Source of the DNA: CAIMUS01 sp963708455
GTDB lineage: Bacteria; Pseudomonadota; Gammaproteobacteria; Competibacterales; Competibacteraceae
DNA: 64,000 nt
NCBI GenBank assembly: GCA_963708455.1
Contig: CAVPSQ010000010.1
Coordinates: forward strand, 744,001-808,000
Direction: 5' to 3'
Shown in pieces: positions 1-7,586 of the stretch. Every line of letters begins with the position of its first letter. Position 1 is the stretch's first letter. A program made the translations under genes and the position numbers. The notes below the pieces were generated by a model. The model was not told the origin of the DNA and ran no database searches. It saw nothing but the letters and a program-made list of their open reading frames with translations.

Positions 1-423
1 AACCGTGGAATGCACGCCTATCTGGAAGAGGGTATTTTCGCCTTCCGCGATTTCCGGCTCCAGGCCGGTATAGATTTTCAGCAGCTCGATCAGATTCTGC
101 TTGGTGCCGCGGCGGCGGTACAGGGGCACGATGTTGGCGAGGAATTGCCGCTGCTGATCTTCCCGCCAGTCCGCCCGCAAACCGAGCGCCACCCAGCCCG
201 CCAGCCATGGCAGAAACTCCGGCGGCGTCGCCAGCGGATCGAAGAGATCGGCAATGGCGGCGATAATCTGTTCCAGACCCCGGCCCGGTTCGCCCTCGCT
301 GCCTTGCAGACCGGTCAACACCTGCTCGAAGGCCAGCAGAAACCGGCCCAGCAAAGGTTCTTCGGCGAAAATAGCTGGCAGGGACTGGAGATAATTGCTG
401 CTTTGGGTCGAATCGATAGCCAT
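1..423 (-). CDS. Tail-protein-I-like baseplate protein of the eCIS (partial)
   Basis: The reading frame is open from an ATG at 423 to the left edge, giving 141 codons with no stop, so the C-terminus lies outside the window. The translation starts MAIDSTQSSNYLQSLPAIFA and has the pattern of the phage tail protein domain found in contractile injection loci: an early YLxxLPAIF segment, then FLPWLAGW, and a closing RRRGTKQNLIELL motif. Such proteins sit in the baseplate periphery and connect wedges to fibres. It lies 9 nt downstream of the smaller J-type wedge gene and is almost certainly in the same operon. The family assignment rests on motif recall, not alignment. Confidence 0.75.
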   Translation of the reverse strand, partial: MAIDSTQSSNYLQSLPAIFAEEPLLGRFLLAFEQVLTGLQGSEGEPGRGLEQIIAAIADLFDPLATPPEFLPWLAGWVALGLRADWREDQQRQFLANIVPLYRRRGTKQNLIELLKIYTGLEPEIAEGENTLFQIGVHSTV

Positions 424-432
424 AGCCTTACC

Positions 433-1326
433 CTAAACCAGCGGCGCCGTGACCGTCAGCGTCCGCGCCCTGACCAGCTCGTGCGGCTTGACGGTGAGAC
501 CGATCAGTTCGAGTCGTTCGTTGCGGATGAGCCGAGCGGGATCATCGCTGCTCACCGTGACGCCCGTCACGTAATCGACGCCGGACAGTTGATCGAGCAG
601 TTGGTAAAGTTCCGACACAAAGATATTGCGTCCGAACGGCCAACCATCGTCATCCTCTCCACCGTGCAGCGGGTCCAGAAAGTCATTCAGGGCGACGCTC
701 ACTCGCGGCTTTAGATCGGATTCCTTGACATCGGCCAGCGGCACCACCGTCGCCTGAATATCCACTGGCACATACTGGGGACCGATCAGATGGAGAAAGG
801 TCGTCAACAGACGGCGGGGCTCCAGATAATCTGCAACGGCGTCGATCGCTGCGGTCAGGGCACTTTCCTGCCAAGGTACGACGATTAGACTGACATGGCC
901 CGGCTGTTCGGTCTCGAAGTCCATCAGTACATTACGGCGCGGCAGACAGCGGACTCGGGCGACACGGGCGTCGGCCTCTAACGCCAGTGCTTCGAAATCT
1001 TCACTGGAGACCGCCCGTTCCCGTCGCCGCAGGGCCAGCACCGAGGCGCGGATATCCTCCGCCAGCGCTGCCGACGTCATCCCGGAGGGCTGCCAGTCCC
1101 TGCCGTTCAGCAGCTTGAGAAAAGTGCGGAGATTGTCATCCGTGACCCGGTTCAGCCGGTAGATCTGCATCTCCGTCAACCAGGCAAACAGCTCGATCAG
1201 AGTGATGCCGGGATCGGACGGGTTATGGTTGGTCCATTCCGGCGCATGCGTGGGGATCAGCGCACGCGCCTCCTCCACCAGGTCGGCGTAGCGGCGATCA
1301 TCCAGATTGGGCAGGGTCAGCGGCAT
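433..1326 (-). CDS. Baseplate J-like wedge protein, short paralogue
   Basis: A 297-residue protein of the baseplate J/gp47 type, a wedge component that joins the baseplate to the tube hub. Residues 1-70 contain the wedge start signature (THNPSDPGITLIELFAWLTE-like, PEWTNHNPSDPG visible). The C-terminal 200 residues (from about RERAVSSEDFEALAL) match the last 190 residues of the 1014-residue neighbour, including the shared GPxYVxVDIxxxV and DxxGWxFGRxxxxSxLYxLL patterns. It looks like a compact version lacking the long middle part. The ATG at 1326 is preferred because it just misses the upstream stop (1331). An ATG six codons further upstream would overlap that gene. Confidence 0.88.
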   Translation of the reverse strand: MPLTLPNLDDRRYADLVEEARALIPTHAPEWTNHNPSDPGITLIELFAWLTEMQIYRLNRVTDDNLRTFLKLLNGRDWQPSGMTSAALAEDIRASVLALRRRERAVSSEDFEALALEADARVARVRCLPRRNVLMDFETEQPGHVSLIVVPWQESALTAAIDAVADYLEPRRLLTTFLHLIGPQYVPVDIQATVVPLADVKESDLKPRVSVALNDFLDPLHGGEDDDGWPFGRNIFVSELYQLLDQLSGVDYVTGVTVSSDDPARLIRNERLELIGLTVKPHELVRARTLTVTAPLV

Positions 1327-1330
1327 GACA

Positions 1331-4300
1331 TCAGATCTCCGCAAAGGTCAAACGGATAGTATGCGTGCCGGAGTACACCAGAAAACGGCCGGTGGTCAGC
1401 GCGCCAGTACGCTCTTCGATTTCGTGCTTGTGTAGACTGCGAATGTGGTCCACACCGGCAACCGCTTCGAGCAGGGCATACAGGTCCGAGAGGTAAGGTT
1501 CGCGGCCAAAATCCCAGCCGTTGCCATCCAGCCCGCCGGTTAGCGGATGAAGAAAGCGGGCCAGGGTTTGCGTCACCTCCCGTTCCACGCCGCTGGCCCC
1601 TTCCAGAGATACCAGCGCGATCTCCACCGTGACATCGACCCGGACGTAGTCGGGACCGACGATGACCAGGTCCGCGGTCGGAATCCGGCGCTCGTCCAGA
1701 TAGCGGCTGACCCCATCAAGCAATTCCAGGCTGGGTACAGGTTTGGGCTCGGTTGTGCGCGGCACGATGATCAGGCTGACCGTACCGGGCTGAACGTTCT
1801 TGGTATCGGGATCGTTGCTCAGATCGTACAGCGGCACGCACTTGGCCCGCGCCACCGCCGGCGATGCCAGCAGCGCCAGATCCTCGTAGTCTTCCAGGTT
1901 AACCGCCCGATGATGGTGCCGCAGGGCGCGCGGCGCCCGCTGTAACAGTGACTCCAGGGATTCCGCTTCGGCACCGCCCTCCGCCGGTTCGGGATTGGTC
2001 ACCTTGTCCACATAAGGGACGGTGGTCTTCAGTTGGATAATGGTGTTGGCGGGTCGGTTGCCCGCCAGACCACCGCCGGTCCGGTAATACGCCAAGCGGA
2101 TATTGCCGGCACCGATCGGCGGAATCAGACCGTTACGACCGCTGCCAAAGCGAATCTCACCGCTCAACGCATCCAGCACATAATGCCGGTCGCGGGGACC
2201 GGAGCCGTAAAAATCCGAGACCTGTTGCCAGCGTACCCAGATCTCGAGGGGACGACCGGCGGCGTCGCGGACGACGCTGATGGCATCCTCACCGCCGGCT
2301 TGTTCGAGCAGCGCCCGTTCTTCAGCGGAAGGCAGTTCCGGTTCCCGCACCTCCAGTTGCTGACCGGCCAGCAGCGGCGCACGGGTGGCGCGAAAGGGCT
2401 GGTTTTCGCTGCCGTCGCTGGACCCCAGAATTTCATTGCGCACCGTGACTGCCTGAATGGCCGGCGTCGTGTTGAACAGCAGCCGGCTCAATCGAGGGGC
2501 CAGCCGGTAAGCGCCGCTATCCCACCGCACCCGCAGCCAGTAGCGTTGCAAGCCGAACTCGGTTCGAGCAGCGAAGTCGGCCGGCGCCAGCCATTCCAGC
2601 AGGCCGGTGCGGGTGAAGTTTTCCGAGCCGTCCTGAACAGTTAAATCGGTCCAGCCGGCCCCGTTCCCATACTGCCAGATCAGTCTCGGCTGTGCTCCGG
2701 CGGACGCAGCGGCGGCGGTTGCCGTTGCGTCGTATTTGAACTCGGCGGTATGCACATACAGGCTGAGGTTGCGATTGGGGAAATCGTTCCGGCCCGTCGG
2801 CAAGGTGAAGCCAAGATAGAGCGTTGGACGGGTGTCCAAGGTAGCCTGAAATGGCTTGAATGGGGTGTTGGTGAAAGGGTTGTAGGCAAAATCGTTATAG
2901 CCCAACACCACTTTTGGTGGTGCTGCTTTGGTCAAAGCGTAGTCAATGGTAAGTAACCGGATAGACGGTGGCGCAAAAGTAGCAGGGATGAATTTATATC
3001 CCTGTTCCAGGTTGTTGGGATCGATGGGTTCATAACGAGCCTCCTCACCGTAGTTGCCGGCGCTGATGCGCACACGAACCCAGTATTTCTCCATGCCGTT
3101 GACAGTTGTAACAGCCGATTGACCAGGCAGCGTGAAAGTTACCGCGCCAGATTGGGTCAATTTCTCCGTAGTATCCTGAAGGTTGGCCGGAGGTTTCCAT
3201 GTCTGGCCGTCCCAGAATTCCCAGCTAAGATCGAGATTTGCCGAAGCCCTGGTCGGAGCGATGGGCGATTGTTGGGCATCGCTCGGATTAGTCAGCGTTA
3301 TGTGCAGGGTGATTGTGCTGCCGGTTTCGGCGAATGCCTTGCCACTGGTCAAATACAGCGTATCTCCGAATTTCGGTTTCTCGCCGAAAGGGAAGAAATC
3401 CTTGCTCAGATCCACTGGAAGCTGGTTCGTAAAGGCTGTCTCTACGGCCAGGCTTGCGCCACTCCGGGTAACCTGCACGGTGAGTGCCTCGATGTCCGGC
3501 AACTGACTGACGCGCACCCTGCCGGCCTGCTTGTCGCTGGCGGAGGTGATCGGCGTCAGCAAACGGCAACGCAACCAGCGGCTTGGCAATTTATCGACAG
3601 TTTGCTCGGAGACTTGCGCGAGCCCGGTGGTAAAAACAACCTCACCGTTTTTAGTCAGGTTGGCGGTGGTATCTCCGGTTGGCGTAAGGGTGATTCCCTG
3701 TGCCCCGTCCCAGATTTCCCATTGCAGCCTGCGGGGATCGGGATCCTGAATTTCACTCTCCAGGGAGAAAGTCAGGCGCAGTTCCTGCAGATCCGAATAA
3801 CCGAACAGAGTGTCATGCCCCACATAGAGAATATGCTCGATCGGCCGATCACCCTGGAAGACCAGAATTTCAGCCGCCGGGGCAGTCAGCCAGTCACTGT
3901 GATCGGCATAGCGATCTAAGGCCGGCTCGCAGGTAAATAAGGAAACCAGTTGCGCCGCCGTGACCACCAACTCGTGTTCAGTTTCAAACACCACCGGTTC
4001 TTTTTCACCCTCGGCGGGCGGCGCGGCGACTTGGGTCCGGGGCGGGACCACGGCATCCACGGTGCTGCCGGGGGCCAGCGAGAAGCTGAGCGGCGCCCGC
4101 GCCGGTTGGGGCGGCAGGCGCGATTCGCCCAGCAGATCCAGAAACGCCAGCAGATTTTTAGCCGGCGCCTGATTGAGCCGTTGCAGAATGATTTCCGCAA
4201 AGCGGCTAAAGATTTCGATCAGTGCCGTACCCAGATAATCAGTCTGCTTCTGGCCGGTGGCCGGATCAGTGACCTGTTCCCGCCAGGCCGGAGCATAGAT

Positions 4301-4375
4301 GGCCAGCAACGCACGGACCTGTTTGGCGATATCGACCGCGGTACGGGCGTCGACCGGAGGGGCTGTCGTGGCCAT
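1331..4375 (-). CDS. Large baseplate assembly protein, Afp11-like
   Basis: A 1014-residue putative baseplate assembly protein, the large J/gp6-like wedge subunit of contractile injection systems. Residues about 15-90 hold the ALIEIFSRFAEIILQRLNQAP wedge-start segment. Residues 90-790 are a long series of beta-rich modules with repeated WExWDG-type motifs (WEIWDGAQG, WEFWDGQTW), followed by the J domain at about 815-990. The ATG at 4375 overlaps the stop of the gp25 gene by one base (TGATG), which suggests translational coupling. Length and domain order match Afp11-type proteins. No frame problem was seen. Confidence 0.9.
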   Translation of the reverse strand: MATTAPPVDARTAVDIAKQVRALLAIYAPAWREQVTDPATGQKQTDYLGTALIEIFSRFAEIILQRLNQAPAKNLLAFLDLLGESRLPPQPARAPLSFSLAPGSTVDAVVPPRTQVAAPPAEGEKEPVVFETEHELVVTAAQLVSLFTCEPALDRYADHSDWLTAPAAEILVFQGDRPIEHILYVGHDTLFGYSDLQELRLTFSLESEIQDPDPRRLQWEIWDGAQGITLTPTGDTTANLTKNGEVVFTTGLAQVSEQTVDKLPSRWLRCRLLTPITSASDKQAGRVRVSQLPDIEALTVQVTRSGASLAVETAFTNQLPVDLSKDFFPFGEKPKFGDTLYLTSGKAFAETGSTITLHITLTNPSDAQQSPIAPTRASANLDLSWEFWDGQTWKPPANLQDTTEKLTQSGAVTFTLPGQSAVTTVNGMEKYWVRVRISAGNYGEEARYEPIDPNNLEQGYKFIPATFAPPSIRLLTIDYALTKAAPPKVVLGYNDFAYNPFTNTPFKPFQATLDTRPTLYLGFTLPTGRNDFPNRNLSLYVHTAEFKYDATATAAAASAGAQPRLIWQYGNGAGWTDLTVQDGSENFTRTGLLEWLAPADFAARTEFGLQRYWLRVRWDSGAYRLAPRLSRLLFNTTPAIQAVTVRNEILGSSDGSENQPFRATRAPLLAGQQLEVREPELPSAEERALLEQAGGEDAISVVRDAAGRPLEIWVRWQQVSDFYGSGPRDRHYVLDALSGEIRFGSGRNGLIPPIGAGNIRLAYYRTGGGLAGNRPANTIIQLKTTVPYVDKVTNPEPAEGGAEAESLESLLQRAPRALRHHHRAVNLEDYEDLALLASPAVARAKCVPLYDLSNDPDTKNVQPGTVSLIIVPRTTEPKPVPSLELLDGVSRYLDERRIPTADLVIVGPDYVRVDVTVEIALVSLEGASGVEREVTQTLARFLHPLTGGLDGNGWDFGREPYLSDLYALLEAVAGVDHIRSLHKHEIEERTGALTTGRFLVYSGTHTIRLTFAEI

Positions 4376-4770
4376 CAGGCCGTACTCCTTTCCAGATAAA
4401 ACGGATACACCAGATTGAAGACGTTATTAGTGGCGCGGACCTGGTAGTCGAGACTGATGAGCAGCACCGCGCCGCCCTTGGCCGCCTGCACTTGAATATC
4501 CAGTACATCGATGCGCGGTTCAAACAGCAGCAGCGCCTGGCGTATAGCCTGGGCCGCCTTGCCGGCGGTGGAAGGACTGTTGACCTCGAACACCAGATCG
4601 TAAATGCCGCAGCCGAAATCGGGACGCATGACGCGCTCCCCTTTGGCCGTGCCGAGAATGATCCAGATCGACTGGCGGACGCTTTCCTCGTAGTCAGCTT
4701 TGTCGATAAAGCCCGTGGCGTCCACCTTGAGCGGAAATCCCCAGCCTTTACCCAGAAATGGTTTCGCCAT
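4375..4770 (-). CDS. gp25-like baseplate wedge protein (GPW/gp25 family)
   Basis: A 131-residue lysozyme-fold wedge subunit of the baseplate, equivalent to Afp9 and T4 gp25. Visible family traits are the N-terminal GKGWGFPLKVDATGFI, the central GTAKGERVMRPDFGCGI block (the ExxxPxFG core), and the C-terminal NVFNLVYPFYL strand. gp25 proteins nucleate sheath polymerisation by contributing a strand to the sheath handshake. The ATG at 4770 has an AGGAGG-like site just upstream. A GTG one codon earlier is less well spaced. It sits between the PAAR gene and the large wedge gene. Confidence 0.93.
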   Translation of the reverse strand: MAKPFLGKGWGFPLKVDATGFIDKADYEESVRQSIWIILGTAKGERVMRPDFGCGIYDLVFEVNSPSTAGKAAQAIRQALLLFEPRIDVLDIQVQAAKGGAVLLISLDYQVRATNNVFNLVYPFYLERSTA

Positions 4771-4778
4771 CACTCCTC

Positions 4779-5174
4779 CTAGCCGATAAACACGGTGCCC
4801 ACCGCAATCACCTGGCCCACCGGCAGGTCCGCCGGATCGTTGCAGGTCATCGCCGTATCGCCGTTACGCGCCGCCATCTTGCCGTTGATCTTCACCGTCG
4901 GGCTGCCGACCTTGATGGTGGCCTTATTGGTCGGCGGCTTTTGAAACGCCGTGCCGGGTGGCGTTTGTAGGTGAGGCGGGGTGTTGTCCGCCGTGCTGTC
5001 CACCGTGGCCGCCGGCATCCCCATGATGTTGACATCACTGCTCAGATTGCCGTTGATGATGCCGGTAAAAGGATGTGGCAGCGGCGTGGGTACGGGTGTC
5101 GGACCCGGCACCATGACGATGTGCGTATCGGTGGCGACGATCTGGTCGCCCTGTTTGGCGGCAGGCTGGCCCAT
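4779..5174 (-). CDS. PAAR-like spike tip protein
   Basis: A 131-residue protein of the PAAR/DUF4280-like group that sharpens the tip of the spike in contractile injection machines (Afp10 role). It begins MGQPAAKQGDQIVATDTHIV and contains the expected glycine/proline-rich turns (PGPTPVPTPLPHPFTG, then KVGSPTVKINGKMAARNGD near residue 90-115). It follows the spike gene by 3 nt. Residues that would bind a metal in classical PAAR repeats are not obvious, so the tip may be of the metal-free type. Confidence 0.85.
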   Translation of the reverse strand: MGQPAAKQGDQIVATDTHIVMVPGPTPVPTPLPHPFTGIINGNLSSDVNIMGMPAATVDSTADNTPPHLQTPPGTAFQKPPTNKATIKVGSPTVKINGKMAARNGDTAMTCNDPADLPVGQVIAVGTVFIG

Positions 5175-5177
5175 AGC

Positions 5178-5813
5178 TCAATTGATATTCACGGTGGCGC
5201 CCTTGATATTCAGGGTCCCGCTGGCTTTCACGTCCATCCCCGCCCCTGCCTCGACTGTGGCGTCGGCGGAGGATTTGGCTTCGATTTTCTGACTGTCCAG
5301 CTTGATCGTGCCCTGCGGGGCCGACAGGATGATGTCCTTGTCGGCGCTGATCGTAATCGTATTGTTCGCCGTATCGAAGACGATGCTGTTCTTTTCGCTC
5401 TTGTCGATGATCTCGATTTTCTCCTTGCCGTCCTCATCGCTCAGGCGGATGACATGACCGCTGCGCGATTTGAGCAGGCGCACATTATTTTTACCGTCGC
5501 TGTTGTCGGCCGGCGGCTTGTCCTTGCCGTTCCAGAGCCCGCCGAGCACGTAAGGAAAACGCACATCGCCGTGCTCGAAGACCACCAGCACCTCATCGTC
5601 CACTTCCGGCAGACAGTACAGGCCGCGCTCTTTCCCGGCCATGGGGGTGGCGACCCGCGCCCAGTAACTTTCATCCGTATCGCTGAGCCAGGGAAATTTG
5701 ACTTTCACCCGACCCAGTCCGTCCGGGTCCTGATTGTTGGTCACCACCCCGACCACCACGCCGGTGATAACGGCAGTATGGTCGCGTTCGAGCAGCGCAT
5801 CGAAGAAATTCAC
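5178..5813 (-). CDS. Spike protein, phage baseplate assembly protein V type
   Basis: A 211-residue gpV/gp5-like spike. An OB-fold is seen at residues about 10-95 (VVVGVVTNNQDPDGLGRVKV, then ARVATPMAGKERGLYCLPEV and DEVLVVFEHGD). A C-terminal beta-helix follows, of short DxxVxxxx-type repeats ending in TLNIKGATVNIN. The start is GTG at 5813, which overlaps the hub stop as GTGA. An ORF with further upstream codons exists but overlaps the hub gene out of frame. In Afp/PVC, spike and hub are one fused Afp8/VgrG-like chain. Here they are two adjacent genes. Confidence 0.88.
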   Translation of the reverse strand: MNFFDALLERDHTAVITGVVVGVVTNNQDPDGLGRVKVKFPWLSDTDESYWARVATPMAGKERGLYCLPEVDDEVLVVFEHGDVRFPYVLGGLWNGKDKPPADNSDGKNNVRLLKSRSGHVIRLSDEDGKEKIEIIDKSEKNSIVFDTANNTITISADKDIILSAPQGTIKLDSQKIEAKSSADATVEAGAGMDVKASGTLNIKGATVNIN

Positions 5814-6883
5814 GCCGCATTCCTCCGCACGGTAAAGCGGGTTAGATAGCCCTGTTGTGACGTGTAGCAATGGATAGCGGCAGTGACATAGTATTGACCG
5901 CTGAACCGTTTGCCTAAACCGTCGATTTTGATCACCTTGCCGGCGCGCAGATCGGTGCGCCCCCAGCATACCCCCTCGCCCTCAATCAGTGCCAACACGC
6001 AGTGATTGAACCGCGCTTTGGCCAGTTGGTCGGCTTCCGCCTGAGTCCACACCGGTTGCTGGCTGATCAATCCGATGGCGGCACCAAAGGCGCTGTTGAC
6101 CAGGGCAGCGCCGCTTTGCTGTCCGCCCATGGTGGAAACTTCTGCGCCGGCCTGTGCCTGGCCGACGATCGCTTGCTTATCCTTGGGATTCCAACCACGC
6201 ACCTGTACCTCACTGATCTGAGCGGCGGAGGACAGCCGCGGGTAGAATTCCAGCAGTTCATCGTTCAGGGACAACGTCAAGATTTCACCGGTCGCGTTAG
6301 CCACCGGCCGGAACGAGAGCGTTTTATCCTCGACGATGACTTCATACTCGATCCGGCCAGCGCGCTCCTGCAGGAACTCCAGGTCCGTCTGGTTAGCCTG
6401 GAGCACATAGTCATGCACCACGCTGCTGTCTTTGGTTTGCCCGCTCAGTCCGTTTTCACCGGCGATTTGCGCGGCGATATCGCTGTCTTTCTGCTGCACG
6501 AAGGTGCGGACCTTGCGGCCTCGCTGCAAGCGGTGGCGGCGGTCGTAACCACGCACGATCAGGCGGGGCAGCCGGTCGGCTGCAAACTCCGGTTCCAGGG
6601 CGGTGATTTCGCCCTGGATCAGGCTGGCCAGATTGTCCACGTAGCCCAGTTTGACTTCGACTGCATGGCCGATGGTGAATAAATTCTGATCGTCGATCCA
6701 GGCCAGTGTGTCTTGTTCGTATTCCGAACCCGCCAATTCCAGCGTGAACATACTGGGCAGCGCCACGCCATCGTCGACGGTGACGCTGATGACATGCAGC
6801 GCTGCCGCCACCGGCAAGGGTGAACCGTTGACACTGATCTGAAAATCGGTGACCAGCGGGCTGTGGGAATTGGCGGCCGGCAT
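5810..6883 (-). CDS. Baseplate hub protein, late-control-D / gp27-like
   Basis: A 357-residue hub protein of the phage late control gene D family, which forms the ring on which the spike trimer sits. It shows the FTLELAGSEYEQDTL..FTIGHAVEVKLGY start of the gpD fold, then LPRLIVRGYDRRHRLQRGRK, and a C-terminal LRAGKVIKIDGLGKRFSGQYYVT. The ATG at 6883 (MPAANSHSP) is preferred to an in-frame ATG 23 codons upstream, which would extend through the spacer into the LysM gene. Its stop overlaps the spike gene start. Confidence 0.88.
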   Translation of the reverse strand: MPAANSHSPLVTDFQISVNGSPLPVAAALHVISVTVDDGVALPSMFTLELAGSEYEQDTLAWIDDQNLFTIGHAVEVKLGYVDNLASLIQGEITALEPEFAADRLPRLIVRGYDRRHRLQRGRKVRTFVQQKDSDIAAQIAGENGLSGQTKDSSVVHDYVLQANQTDLEFLQERAGRIEYEVIVEDKTLSFRPVANATGEILTLSLNDELLEFYPRLSSAAQISEVQVRGWNPKDKQAIVGQAQAGAEVSTMGGQQSGAALVNSAFGAAIGLISQQPVWTQAEADQLAKARFNHCVLALIEGEGVCWGRTDLRAGKVIKIDGLGKRFSGQYYVTAAIHCYTSQQGYLTRFTVRRNAA

Positions 6884-6896
6884 TAATGCGTATCCT

Positions 6897-7586
6897 TCAA
6901 TCGACCTTGGGAATAGCCAGAGTCCCACCGATAACCAGATGGCGTGGATCATCGAGGTTATTGGCCTCCGCGATCAGCCGCCACCGGGCCGGGTCGCGGT
7001 AGACCTCGGCGGCGATGCCGCTCAGGGTATCGCCGCGCTTGACCCGACGGGTGGTAAATTCGGGATCGGTCTGGCGCTGATCCAGTTCCGGATCGAGAAA
7101 TTCGGTGAAAGTAACGTTCAGGGTCGCCCGTAACGGTTTGCCGTCGCTGCTGAACAGGGTGAAGCGTTGGGTGAGCATGCCGATCACCCCGGTGAAGGGA
7201 AAATCGGAATTGGCCGGCGGCGCCGCGCCCCACTTGATCTCCACCGCCGGCGGACGCTGCAATTCCTTTTGCATGCGCGTCAGTTCCACCATCTTATTGG
7301 TTTCTTTACGCACATCGTCGATGAGAACGCCGTTAATGGGCTCGGTCACATCGTAGAACAGCTCCAGGCTTAACGTCCGGCTGCCGCCGCCGCCATAAGT
7401 CAAAGTCGGCGCATTCACTTTGCGGTCGGTTTGGGCGGCGCCGGGACTGGTGGCGCTGATAGCACTCCACGTCACCGCTTTGGTGATCGAGTAGGCGTTC
7501 GGATTGAAAAGCACCTTGAATTCCTTGCCTTTCACCGGATTACCGCGTCTATCCAGCGGTGTAAGTGCAATTTTGGCTAGCTCCAT
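6897..7586 (-). CDS. LysM-containing tube-hub adaptor (Afp7-like, CIS tube protein)
   Basis: A 229-residue protein with an N-terminal CIS-tube domain (residues about 1-165: KEFKVLFNPNAYSITKAVTW, then LSLELFYDVTEP) and a C-terminal LysM repeat at about 175-226 (RVKRGDTLSGIAAEVYRDPARW). This is the Afp7/gp53-like adaptor that joins the tube to the baseplate hub. LysM domains here are structural rather than peptidoglycan anchors. The ATG lies inside the last 10 bases of the upstream repeat-protein gene. Confidence 0.9.
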   Translation of the reverse strand: MELAKIALTPLDRRGNPVKGKEFKVLFNPNAYSITKAVTWSAISATSPGAAQTDRKVNAPTLTYGGGGSRTLSLELFYDVTEPINGVLIDDVRKETNKMVELTRMQKELQRPPAVEIKWGAAPPANSDFPFTGVIGMLTQRFTLFSSDGKPLRATLNVTFTEFLDPELDQRQTDPEFTTRRVKRGDTLSGIAAEVYRDPARWRLIAEANNLDDPRHLVIGGTLAIPKVD

